From Dallia pectoralis (taxonomy: Eukaryota; Chordata; Actinopteri; Esociformes; Umbridae): a DNA stretch of 64,000 nt. The notes beneath the pieces were generated by a model. That model did not search any database. It saw only the letters and a list, made by a program, of their open reading frames with translations, and was not told the DNA's origin. This document shows positions 1-10,344 of the stretch, in pieces (the stretch's first letter is position 1; each line of letters starts with the position of its first letter). The stretch lies in contig CM055748.1 in assembly GCA_029465975.1 (NCBI GenBank), positions 6,689,825-6,753,824 on the forward strand, given 5' to 3'. A program made the translations under genes and the position numbers.

Positions 1-1002
1 AGTGAAACCTCTCTGAATGCAATTGCTCAAAAAACAGTATAGGCTCTTGTTCTGCTATTGGTTCAGAGTAAAGATTAAATGCACCTTGTTCAGTTACACC
101 CCAAGTCCAGCTAACCTTTTCTCAACTTTTAGCCCAAATATTCTCACCTGGCAACCACCCTGGGAAGCTATTTGGGTGAACTGTGTTGCACAGTGACAGT
201 TTTCTTCCCTGATGCGCACTAAGTCATTTATATCCTATTTGTACACAGAAAGATGCAAGCGATTCATCCGACCTTGAACAAAATGATTCTGCAATTTGAG
301 CCTTAACTGGCATTACAATTGTCGACCAAAAGACAATCAGTCTTAACAATATATTATGCCTTCCTGTTTGACGTGTAAAAACAACATAAGCTGAAAATAT
401 TGGTAAACCTGAAAACCAGAAATAGCAAATATGGATTTGCTGGTGAGTGAAATGCATTGAATTAAAAAAAAAAACTGCCCATAAGTACAGGGTTCATTTA
501 GTGCAATTTGTACCTTTGTGAGTCACCCTCCATAGAGCAGTCACAAAGCTACTGCTTTTGGGTAAACGTAATGCATCCTATTCGTCCTTGTTGTCCACGC
601 TTACATTCACTCTGTCCACCTAGCTAGCTAGCAGAGCCTCTCTCCATTACATAGCCAGGAAAGAACCAATGTCTAGGGTAAGGAACATCACCAACTACCC
701 CACTGATTACGAAGAAATGAGAACTTATTTCACGACCTCTCTTAGTAACAGAATGTGAGAACGGACTGCTCAGAAACACTTTTAAATACTGTACAATGAC
801 GCAGTCCAATATCCCAAGCGTATTACATAAGTATTACATAGATGTAATCCATTGACGTCAACCCCATCCGATTCCCGCGCGACCCGTTTGATCCACAATG
901 CGAGGTCCGACTCGTTTTCACAAAGAAAACCAACCATAGGACCCTCGGGACTTCCCCGGATCCGGACGAGGAATTCGATCCAGATTCAGACCCGGTACCC
1001 TC
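1..1002. other. p2ry1 3' flank / 3' UTR region, no other gene seen
   Basis: This AT-rich stretch lies immediately downstream of the p2ry1 stop codon on the minus strand and is expected to carry its 3' UTR. I see no convincing minus-strand AATAAA polyadenylation signal, so the transcript end is not placed. Short open frames on both strands match no family I recognise. Confidence 0.4.
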
Positions 1003-2067
1003 TCAGAGGTGTCTGTCCCCGTTACCCGCATACTCCGGCAGGCTGTTAAGTGCCGTCTCCTCGCTCCTCGACTGGAGCGGGTGATCCCCTTTCTTGCACT
1101 GTTTTTTAGTGGCCCTGGATAGCTTCCTCCGGAACGTGTCCCCGGCCAAGAAGTAGAGAATCGGATCGACGCAGCTGTTAAGGCTTGCCAGGCCCCTGGT
1201 CACCTGGTAGGTGGCGTAAACGCGGTTGTTGAAGTCACACATGTCCGGCCCCTGGAAGTACAGCCTGGCCCGCATGTTCAGGTTCTTCATGACGTGAAAC
1301 GGCAGGTAGGACACGGCGAACACGGCCAGGACGATGATCACCAGGTGGATGGACTTCCGCCGCAGCGGCGCGTTGTTCATGTCGTTGCAGACCAGCGCCT
1401 TGACGATCATCCCGTAGCAGCCCAGGATGATGATGAACGGGACGCAGAACCCGAAGACGGTCATGCACATGCTGTAGATGAAGTAGCCGGGCAGCTCGTC
1501 CTCCGTGGTCGTGTCGTAGCAGGTGGTCGCGTTGCGTTTCACCCCCGTCCGGGAGTAGTAGAGGATGGGCGAGATCCCCACGACGACCACGACCCAGACC
1601 AGGGCGCTCGTCACAACGGCGTTCTTCTTCTTGAGCCGGCCCAGGGACTTGAGCGGGTGGACCACCCCCGTGTACCTGTGGACGCTGATGCACGTGAGGA
1701 ACAGGATGCTTCCGTACAGGTTCACGTGGAATATGAACCGCTGGAGTCGGCACAGAACGTCACCGAATATCCAGTCCGTTTTATTGAAGTAATAGAAGAT
1801 TAAAAAGGGCAGGGAGAGCACGTAGCAGAAGTCGGCTAAGGCCAGGTTGAACATGTACACAGAAATGCTACTCCACGGCCTCATATGGCACACGAACATC
1901 CAGATGGCCAGGCTGTTGCCCACGAGACCAGTGATGAACACCATGATGTAGACAGTGGGGAGGTAGTAGAACTGGAAGCCGGTCCTGGTCAAGGAACACC
2001 CCCCGCGGCTCACGTTGTACAGGTCGGAGACATTCAGGAGGGAGGTCAGGTTTAGTTCTGTGGTCAT
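1003..2067 (-). CDS. p2ry1: P2Y purinoceptor 1 (ADP receptor, class A GPCR)
   Basis: A 354-residue seven-transmembrane receptor. The family binds ADP at the plasma membrane and couples to Gq and phospholipase C. Seen in the sequence: N-glycosylation sequons at N6, N12 and N18; TM1 beginning near FYYLPTVYIM; TM2 with NLALADF; the HRY variant of the DRY motif at 130-132; ECL2 with CYDTT; TM6 VSYLPFHVMK with K261; TM7 YQVTRGLASLNSCVDPILY containing Q288 and R291, equivalent to nucleotide-contacting residues of human P2Y1. C106/C183 and C24/C277 fit the two conserved disulfides. The open frame continues 12 bases upstream to a TTG, but the real start is the ATG at 2067 with A at -3. The coding region is one exon, as usual for the family, and is far more GC-rich than its flanks. 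The C-terminus ends DRHL, unlike the DTSL ending of human P2Y1. Length is close to the human 373. Confidence 0.97.
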   Translation of the reverse strand: MTTELNLTSLLNVSDLYNVSRGGCSLTRTGFQFYYLPTVYIMVFITGLVGNSLAIWMFVCHMRPWSSISVYMFNLALADFCYVLSLPFLIFYYFNKTDWIFGDVLCRLQRFIFHVNLYGSILFLTCISVHRYTGVVHPLKSLGRLKKKNAVVTSALVWVVVVVGISPILYYSRTGVKRNATTCYDTTTEDELPGYFIYSMCMTVFGFCVPFIIILGCYGMIVKALVCNDMNNAPLRRKSIHLVIIVLAVFAVSYLPFHVMKNLNMRARLYFQGPDMCDFNNRVYATYQVTRGLASLNSCVDPILYFLAGDTFRRKLSRATKKQCKKGDHPLQSRSEETALNSLPEYAGNGDRHL

Positions 2068-2094
2068 GTTGTCAGGCAAAGGGGAACGCTTTTA

Positions 2095-2321
2095 CTAGGC
2101 AGAGATGGGAAAAGATGTGAGGATCAATTAAATCGAAACCGCATTTCTCACAGCGGATATGTGTTTCAAAGTGATCAAGAATTCCACACATGTATGCACC
2201 CTCCCACCCCTGTCGAAAATAATATAATTAAGGAAAAAATATGAATATTCAAATTTTAAGGCAAAAAATTACTATTCATATTTTAAGGGAAATTATTCAT
2301 ATTAATTCAAATATAATATTT

Positions 2322-2383
<62 letters not shown>

Positions 2384-2573
2384 ATATGCTGTATATATAT
2401 ATTAAGTAGACGTAATGTATGGCATAAATTGAACAGAGTACAAGTAATAACACACAGACACAGTCAGCCTCCATGCAATCTGAAAGCCAAAAAGACGCTC
2501 AATGACGCAACGCCAAACCAAACCAGTCGGCGCACGGAAAGCGTAAAAGTTGCTCATTCCCGAGCGCACTTAC
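2095..2573 (-). other. p2ry1: predicted p2ry1 5' UTR intron
   Basis: On the minus strand a consensus donor (TACG|GTAAGTGCG) has its GT at 2573-2572. A good acceptor, a pyrimidine-rich tract ending TCTGCCTAG, lies at 2095, 27 bases before the start codon. This suggests a noncoding first exon ending at 2574 spliced to the coding exon at 2094. The intron contains a CT/AG tract at about 2322-2351 and an AT tract at about 2352-2384. Splicing is inferred, not shown. Confidence 0.6.
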
Positions 2574-2574
2574 C

Positions 2575-2965
2575 GTAGACTGATATCCCACATTCCTACA
2601 GTCTGTAGCCGGTCGAACACAACAGTCTATATACGGGAGAGCGCAGGGCGGTGGGAGCCGTATAACGCCCGGTATCCGCAGTTCTTATTCGTCCCTATAT
2701 CCAACGCAGCTCCCCGTGCGTGGCAAAGTTACACGCCGCCTGTTTGGTTTCCTTTTCACGGTCAAAGTACACGATCCGTTCTGCACCGTGTCGGTTAACA
2801 GCGGCGGGTTGGCCCCGGGGAAGACAATTGCAAAAGCGCGCTATCCGACACACTAGAGCGCAGGGATTCCAAGCGATTCGGAGATGAGGGAAGTGCTCCT
2901 GCGAGGGGAGGGACGAGGTGTTTGGGGAGGGGCGAGACGAGGGGAGGGGCGAGGAGTTGCTCCCA
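2575..2965 (-). promoter_or_regulatory. predicted p2ry1 first exon and TATA-less promoter, GC-box cluster
   Basis: This block is richer in G+C and CpG than its surroundings. Between about 2898 and 2955 it carries several near-copies of a GAGGGGAGGG(G)CGAG motif, which on the minus strand read as CGCCCCTCCCC boxes of Sp/KLF type. It sits directly upstream of the predicted first-exon donor, and no TATA box is evident. The position fits a CpG-island promoter for p2ry1; the start site itself is not placed. Confidence 0.5.
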
Positions 2966-3775
2966 CCGAAACAGGAAAGCTTCTCAAACGCGCTTTATTT
3001 CCTTAACTCTCCTGACAAGCTGAAAGGTATAATCGCCCTTCAGTCCCACTGGCGGACTATAGTGTCTTGTAATGATTCCCTGCCAGCTTGAATAACCCGC
3101 ACACGCGTTTAGGATATCTTTAATATCAGAATAGTGTTATGGGCGTGCTGGTAGGCTGGAAGGTTATAAATAATATAAGGTTGGAAGGTTATTAATATTC
3201 AGCACGCTTTGATATGTCAAAAGGATACTATTGTGGATCTTGGATAGTGATACGGAAGTGTATTATCAGCCTTGAAAACGGATGAGAATAACATATGTTT
3301 AAATTCATATAGAGATGTTGAATTCATATTTGTTTTGCAATGTATTTGCATTTGTATGAATGCAGCAATTTTACAACTAATCAGCGACATTCCTTGTCGG
3401 TTGCACTGAGCTGTTTTCAAAACAGAGGCCATATTTTGCCAACACACGAGTTGGTTATCCAGAAGTAAAAATATCCCATGGACGTTTGTCACTTCCTATT
3501 TTATTTCAACGGTCGATGACCCTTGTGATTTCTCATGTGTGAATGTCGTGAAGTGAAGTGTCCCCTACCTCAGCTAATGTCAACCATTTGGACATTGGAA
3601 TAGTTGGAATTCATGGATTTATGCATCGAGCAACTGGGACAGTATTTTGTGTAGCACATACTTTAGATTACCAATGTGGTGCTTGTGGTTTAGGGTGGAC
3701 TAGTGGGGTATTTGTCTGCTGTGCACATCTAATGCCACAGCATGGGTTTAAATTCAGTCATCTGCTCTTTTTTCC
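2966..3775. other. intergenic, nothing recognised
   Basis: Upstream flank of p2ry1. Only short frames with no family resemblance are present. Confidence 0.4.
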
Positions 3776-3885
3776 AGACCACCGGACCACTCCAGACCAC
3801 CGGACCACTCCAGACCACCGGACCACTCCAGACCACCGGACCACCCCAGACCACCGGACCACTCCAGACCACCGAACCACTCCAG
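3776..3885. repeat. 18-bp minisatellite, about 6 copies
   Basis: Tandem copies of AGACCACCGGACCACTCC with single-base variants, for example one CCACCCC and one CCGAACC. Because 18 is a multiple of three, the array creates a spurious repeating PDHRTT open frame. Confidence 0.95.
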
Positions 3886-6479
3886 GTCATTTTTTACTCA
3901 TAATCACATCGTTCTACGAATCTTCACAGATTCTCGCCATTAACACAGAGTCTGTCAGAAATTCCTAACAAAGAGAATGCGGAAACCCGGTTCAAACCTT
4001 GTCAGTCATACAAAAGAATGTCATGGTTTCTATTTGTTAACTTGCACTATGCCTTTATGTATCTATAGTGGTACAGCAAAGTGGCAGATATTTGCCCTGT
4101 AGTAGGTCACCCATGCTTGGCATTGCAAATTGTAGTAAGATTTTCCTCGGTTTTGCCTGTGACGTTTAAAAAAACGCTCTCCATCAATTGCAGCGCCGTA
4201 TCACTTAGACACAGTGCACATGAAATGTACCAAAAGGCTTGTTTGTTGTTATACGTTGACAAGGGCATATCCAGATGCATTCTCCATTTCTTCATTACCA
4301 TACTTTATTGTTGCACATTTCAATTGTGTGAAAGAGGAGGGAAAACAGAGATGAAGGCATATTGTGGCTATTTGTATATGTTGTCTGAGGTCTTGCAAAT
4401 GAGTGAGACAGAAAGGCGGCCGTGTGTGTGCGAGCCAAGGTCAAACAAAAGGAAACTGGCATCAAACAGAGAGACCGAAAGAGAGAACTATAGGAGGGGG
4501 GACATTGGGGGGAGAAAAAGGAAGAAGATGGAATATGTTAAGCTGGGTTGAGAGTGAAAGTGAACAGTGTCCTTGGCCAAAACGCTGGTGTGGAAGACCT
4601 GTTGCGAAACAAACAGCTTCCTGGAGGTTCATTGTTGACATTGACTTCTTAATCAAGTTAGTTCGTGTTTTGGTTCCGTGATAATTCTCTTTGAATGCTA
4701 CGTTTTAAAATGGAAGGTCGACTGCACGTGATATGGCCTAGGTTCGACAGTGCAATATTAGACAAGAAATGTTCCAAAAGGATTAGGATTTGAGAAGAGA
4801 CAGTGTCCGACCAATCGCCATTTTGATTTGATAAAATCATATTTGGCTAATAAAATCATCCAAGATGGATTCTACTGTAAGGTCCATACATGTATCATCA
4901 TGCTCTATTACAGTGGACTATTTGATTGTTTGTTTTCACACGTGTGTTTTGCATATACTGGTTTATTCATTTTGACCAGAAATAGTTCTCAACTCATCCA
5001 GCCTGTTTATTAATTTAATTTATTGCGCACACTACTGAGATGGTTGTCGTAGTTTTACACGGTTCCTTGAGCGGAGACATGGAAGAACCGAGTTAACTAT
5101 TCTCAGTTGTCACAAATCCATACATCACTAAGATATTTAACATGTCAACAAAAGATACCCAATGGCATAAAGCAACGCATGACATCGAAATGAATCACAC
5201 TGGTTAAAGGTTGCACAAAATAAGCTGTGAGCACACCGTGGCAGATAAAATTAGAACGAGGCCACTCCCCTACTCTTTGAGTTATTACTAAAATAGCCAA
5301 GAAGCCTTTCTTGAACTGTACAGAACCATTGATGAGCTCAGAGGGTTTTTTCTCTCTGTCATCTGCAGACACGCTGAAACAGCGTCTCCAGTCGGGGGTT
5401 TGATGCTCCAATGCATTTTACTGTCATCTCAGATCTCAAAAGAAATGGACTACACAAGGCCGTTGTTAGCTGTTCGGCATTAAGCTGACACTCTTACCAT
5501 GAGCGACTTACATTCATTATTGATTGGATACATTTAGGGATTTGTGTCCATTTGCACACCAAGTCGAGATCGAGATTTTGCTTTTACACTTAACCCAGCT
5601 CCTCCAAATAGAAGAGGTGCAGGAAGCGGCAAGGATGGAGGCCTGGTGAGCAATTAGTGTTGACAGAGACAGAAACTTTTACCTAGCCGGTTGTAGGATT
5701 TGATCTAGCTGCGATTCTTTTGTCAGCTGTTCCTAGTACCTCCGCATCAGACTCAACAAGATCACAGAGATGCCAAAACGGAACAAATTCAGAACCACGG
5801 TTTGCAGACGTAAACGCTGCAGTGGTTTTTGGTCAAGGTATAGTTGATGCAAACACGCGAAACGCGCTCATTAAAAATTGCCAGTGATCTCTATCCTCAA
5901 GCCACTATTATGTGTAATATAAACAGATAAGATGATGACATAGGCAGTAACATCATTCATCTATGCCAACAGAGTGCATAATTGAAAACAGACCCCTTCG
6001 CATTTGTTAGGTTTAAGTTATCAAGACTAACCGACTCCCTCTTCATTGTGCGATAACAGTAACGTAGGACTGGATGAAAAACATTCGCGTTATTACGCCA
6101 CTTCGAGAAAGATATCAGTTCAATGAAGAATGTGCCATCAATCCAAATGCTCATTAGAGCCCATCGGCCGTTAACCGAAATGCTACATCAAACCCTTCGT
6201 TTGACTTGGTGAAAATCTGTAATTCTGACCTTGAGCAAACACACGATGATGTTCTCACATTAGTCAGTAGGGCTAGGTGAGCTTGAGAAGTGACTCGAGC
6301 TGGTGATGCAATGTGAGCAAGCATTTTTTTTTTACATTCAAATATTTAGAACCATCATGACTTCATAAAATCTAGGGATAGACAAATAATGTATTTTAGA
6401 GGGAAAAAAGCTGTGACTTGCAAAATTCCTTCAAGTTATACGCATGAAAAAAAAATTCTCTGGCTTGCCGTGCCAGTTA
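3886..6479. other. intergenic, nothing recognised
   Basis: AT-rich intergenic DNA with short frames only. The stretch near 5590-5760 has the look of an old interspersed repeat, but I could not place it in a family. Confidence 0.35.
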
Positions 6480-6725
6480 CATACAACGTATCTGACCTTC
6501 GTTTAGTGCACGGACACCTGTTTCTTGTCATTGCCTTCACCCGTGTTTCTTTTTAATGCCTTATTTAAGTTCCTTCGTTCCTAGTGTACCTTGTCTGTCG
6601 TGTTTTTAGATCTATTGTGTAACATTCTTCTGTTCTGGTACTGTCCTGTTTGAGATGTGTTACATCTAAGTTATTTATTAAAAGGCCTCTGTTCTCCATG
6701 TGCCTGCATCCTGCCTTCGTTTATC
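6480..6725 (+). mobile_element. LTR-like remnant, gypsy type
   Basis: The 3' half resembles a fish gypsy LTR: promoter-like TATTTAAG, a run of T-rich sequence, an ATTAAA signal at about 6678, then a CTCTGTTCTCCATGTGCCTG tail. The ends are not defined and no target duplication was found, so the family call is by appearance only. Confidence 0.35.
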
Positions 6726-9432
6726 AATGGTACAATCTAGAAGCAGAGGTGTGAGAAACGAACCTTGGACTCTGTGTTGATTATACTCAATTATATTATT
6801 TGCTTACACCTTTGTGTTATAAAAACCTATCTGAATAAAAGGTGCACTTTTTTGGTTTGTTTTCGGGCGCTAACCTGAATTTCTTCGCTGTTCATACGAC
6901 ATTAAGGCGTAAAAAGCAATAAAAAATATGTTAAATATATGTCCTCTTTTTATGAGCCTAGTCAACGGATCTGTTGCTTGTTTCTCTCATATTTATTTTC
7001 AATGTATTTACATTTGTTAAGAAAAAGGTATGTGTGCGACCCCCCCCTCTCCTAATTGTACACTTGGTTTGTTCCACCTATGGCAAAATACTCCCAGCAG
7101 AAGCCTGATATTTCAGAGATAGGCGGGGCGCGAAGTAATTGACAACTGTGACAGTAATTAAATACCAAGCAACTTAACCAAAGTTAACTACCATGTTCTT
7201 TTCTAACTAAGCCACTTTCTAGAAACTCAAGATTGCCAAAGTTACAGAAAGTTTCCAACTTTGTCGTTTGGTAGTTGTCGCCAGGGAAGGTGAAAAGTTG
7301 CAAAATCTATCGACTAAATCGACGGGCCAGAAGACTGTTTGGATTAGCCCAAAAAATACAGCTGCCACTGTTCATACCAGTATATTGATATACCGTTCAT
7401 AACGTCTACCCGCTAATTGCGTAACAACAAATTACATGGCATTGTTGAAGACAAGTCTTTCTGATATTATCTCATTGGTAACCGTATCTTAATAGCAATT
7501 AATCCCATATACCACAGTTGATTGGGGTATCCGGGCACTCTGCAATGCTTTATGTCTTAGTGTTAGCGTGGTAGAGCTATTAGCGTGATACTGTATGCTG
7601 TTCATATACTACACTCCTTTGTGCCTTATTGCTGGAATCAAATAACCATGTTATACTGCTTGTAGCCATAGCTGAGCACTCTCCTTAAATGGTCAACTAT
7701 TCACATTCAATGAACTGTAATGACAGTCGCACACTTGGTTGAACAGAAACAGCTGTTATCAGACCACACTCCAAAACATGCAAATGCTCCGCTCCTATTG
7801 TACATTCAAATTAGCTCAGAAAGAGCAGATAACACTATTTTGAACCGCTAAGTGACCTCAGAAGTGTTCATTCTTTATTCGTTTTGGTTCCACAAAGAAC
7901 CGTTGCCCTTTTAAATGAACCCTTGAGAAACCCACATTTCAGAAGACATACACAGGAAGCAACTGCCTCATTATCAGAAAAAGCACGCCGATATGTTCGG
8001 TAAGACCGGGAAAAAAAACTGTTTTACGTTTGCCAATTCACCCATCCTCTCAGCATATCTGATTAATTTCCCTCCCAGTCTAACCTCTTCCCGCCTTGGC
8101 TTGCTTTCTCCCTCGCCTTCCTCACTCTTTCATCAATCCATCCGCTCGTTCGTTCTCTGTCTTCATCCATCTCTTTAACGTATTCTGTGTAGTTCCATCC
8201 CTGTGTCATTCAACTCAATGTCACGCCTTTTCTCACTCAAACGCAATTTGAGTCTGGAATGTCCTGAGAAATGCACATTAAAAGCCGACTATATATTGTC
8301 CCTATCTGCCGTCTGACAGACCGGCAACTTGAGTAATTTATTCGTATCTGTCTCCCTTTCTCTCTCTCCCTCAGACCATTTATCCTCGTTCTCTACCTTT
8401 TTTTCACTCTGTCCTTTTTTTTTGCCGCTTTGTGACTTTCACTCAGTCGAACTCAAATACAGAACTTCCTCTTTTAACATTTTTCCTTTCACTGTGTTGT
8501 TCTAGGCGATGTTGCCTCATAATTTATTTTTTATCGGTTTTATCTTACTTTCTGAAAACTTTTCGTCGTCCTAGCCAGCCTTAGACATGATTGGGCGTCA
8601 TTAGTAAAAATACACGCGCATTTGTCGTGTCATTGTAAATACTCCCAGCTCCGACCTCTCGTTTGTCCCAGGCAGGGATTTTGTTATTCTTGCGACCGTC
8701 TGAGAACCAAAACAGTTTATCTTAATTCCTGTTGATAAAGTGTCTCATTGCTGTGTTTTCCCAATGGACTTTACTAACATCACACTGGATTTCAGCTTGC
8801 CTGCCTGGATGAATATCCAGGGTCAAACGCCGTACAACGCCCAAGGGCCAGGAGATCTATGATATCAAACCAGACTGTTAAGGCTTTTTAGAATGATGTT
8901 GCAGTTTACTAAATCGGGATTGACAGGTGGTCCAGGCTTGGACCCAGTAACTGCTGTGTTTGTGTTTATGAAACCTGATACCCCGCCTGCCAATGATCTT
9001 CATTTAATAAACATGAACAGTAGACCTTTGCGGATTTGAATCCGTTTTTCCCATCAATGGATTATGAATTGTAAAGAAAATACATTTCCAGCAATCTTTT
9101 ACAATTTTACTGGAATACATTTCGGGTACAAATAAGCACTTTATTTTACCACTTGAATCAAGATGACATATTTATTGGTAACGAGATGAGTTTTGACTGG
9201 TGTAAATGTCTGATGCTGTGTGGAATTCTTGTGGTGTTGTTGTAGTGTCGTAGTAATACTAATACCTGAAGTCACAGGCACATTTCAGTCATTGTGATTG
9301 TGTTTAAATGCTAAGCAGTAAAGCATGTAGCAACAACCAGGTGTATGCATAACAGGGAGAGAAAATGAATGAAGTGTGCTAGAATAACAAAGATAGGAAA
9401 CTCTAAAAAAAGGTACAGAAACATGTGCTTAG
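6726..9432. other. intergenic, nothing recognised
   Basis: AT-rich DNA with pyrimidine-rich stretches around 8050-8430. No gene, RNA or repeat family was recognised. Confidence 0.35.
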
Positions 9433-9433
9433 C

Positions 9434-9473
9434 CACACACACACATACACACGCACACACACACACACACACA
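9434..9473. repeat. (AC)n microsatellite
   Basis: About 40 bases of AC dinucleotides interrupted by AT and GC pairs. Confidence 0.95.
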
Positions 9474-9927
9474 GGCACAAATAGCAAAATAGTAATACAG
9501 AAGCTGGAAAATCACTGAAAATGAGGTAATAAAAATTATTTCATTCTTTCATTTTGCATTGTTCTGAATTTGTGGCTTAAGGACAACAACGTCCAAGATA
9601 TTGGAGTGGCCATCACAGAGACCTGGCCTCATCAAACACCATGTGTGTGCGAGAGAGGAGTTGTGGTGATTCTAACCTCAGACTTCAACTGTATATATTA
9701 CATATTGCTGTTAAATTGATTACATTCCTTAAAAGCTATTACATTATTAACCCAGTAACCTCTGCGGGTTACCAGAAACTTGCCTGGCTGCCTAAACATC
9801 TTGTTCAGGTCAAACACTATGCTTTGCCCGCAACTGTTAATTTCTTTCCACAAGCAGTTTACCTCTGAACATAATTTCAGCTCTTAACGTTGACCAAAAC
9901 CATCACAGAGTCCGATGGGTTGGGTAG

Positions 9928-10344
9928 TGTCACGTTTGGGTGAGCTGTGCTGTCACAGGGTGTGTAGGGGAGAGCACTCCTGTGTAGCAGGTTGATTAGG
10001 AGCACAGCTGTTTTGGGTTTAGCTAAGCACCGGGCTTAGCTTAGTTAATCAGTGGACGGGTTCACGGGTGCTTGGGATTGTTTTTAATATAGTCTAATGT
10101 CACGTGTCGTTGTAGGTAAGTGTTATCTGTCTAGGTCGCTGTTTAGTGTAATTTAGTAGTTGCCATTAAGCACACTTTCGTTTCATGTACAGTGCCTATT
10201 CATTTACGTTCGTTGTTCTGTGTTTGTTTTAATTATAAATTAACCCACAACCGGGATTCTCTGGCTCTGCATCTTGCCCCCTCTGCATCTTGCCCCCTCT
10301 GCATCTTGCCCCCTCTGCACTTCACCCTGTTGGATTCCATGACA
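9928..10344 (+). mobile_element. solo LTR of a Ty3/gypsy-like element, with 5-bp target duplication
   Basis: The 417-bp unit starts TGTCACG and ends CATGACA, so it has TG...CA ends. It is flanked by an exact 5-bp direct repeat, GGTAG (9923-9927 and 10345-10349). The interior shares a block beginning GTTTAGCTAAGCAC with the minus-strand element at 59229-59639, which shows they belong to one family. Near the 3' end a 17-bp unit (CTCTGCATCTTGCCCCC) is repeated about three times at 10264-10318. No internal retroelement coding sequence is attached, so this is a solo LTR left by recombination. Confidence 0.75.

Noticed and set aside
1235..1803. Long frames on both strands overlapping p2ry1 (172 aa minus, 169 aa plus)
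   Set aside because: They are shadows of the GC-rich p2ry1 coding frame; their His/Arg/Asp-rich composition has no domain.
2068..2079. p2ry1 start at the TTG four codons upstream
   Set aside because: Vertebrate translation needs a good reason for a TTG start; the ATG at 2067 has A at -3 and fits the family.
3558..3968. 136-residue plus-strand frame with PDHRTT repeats
   Set aside because: Created by the 18-bp minisatellite; no start context, homology or splice sites.
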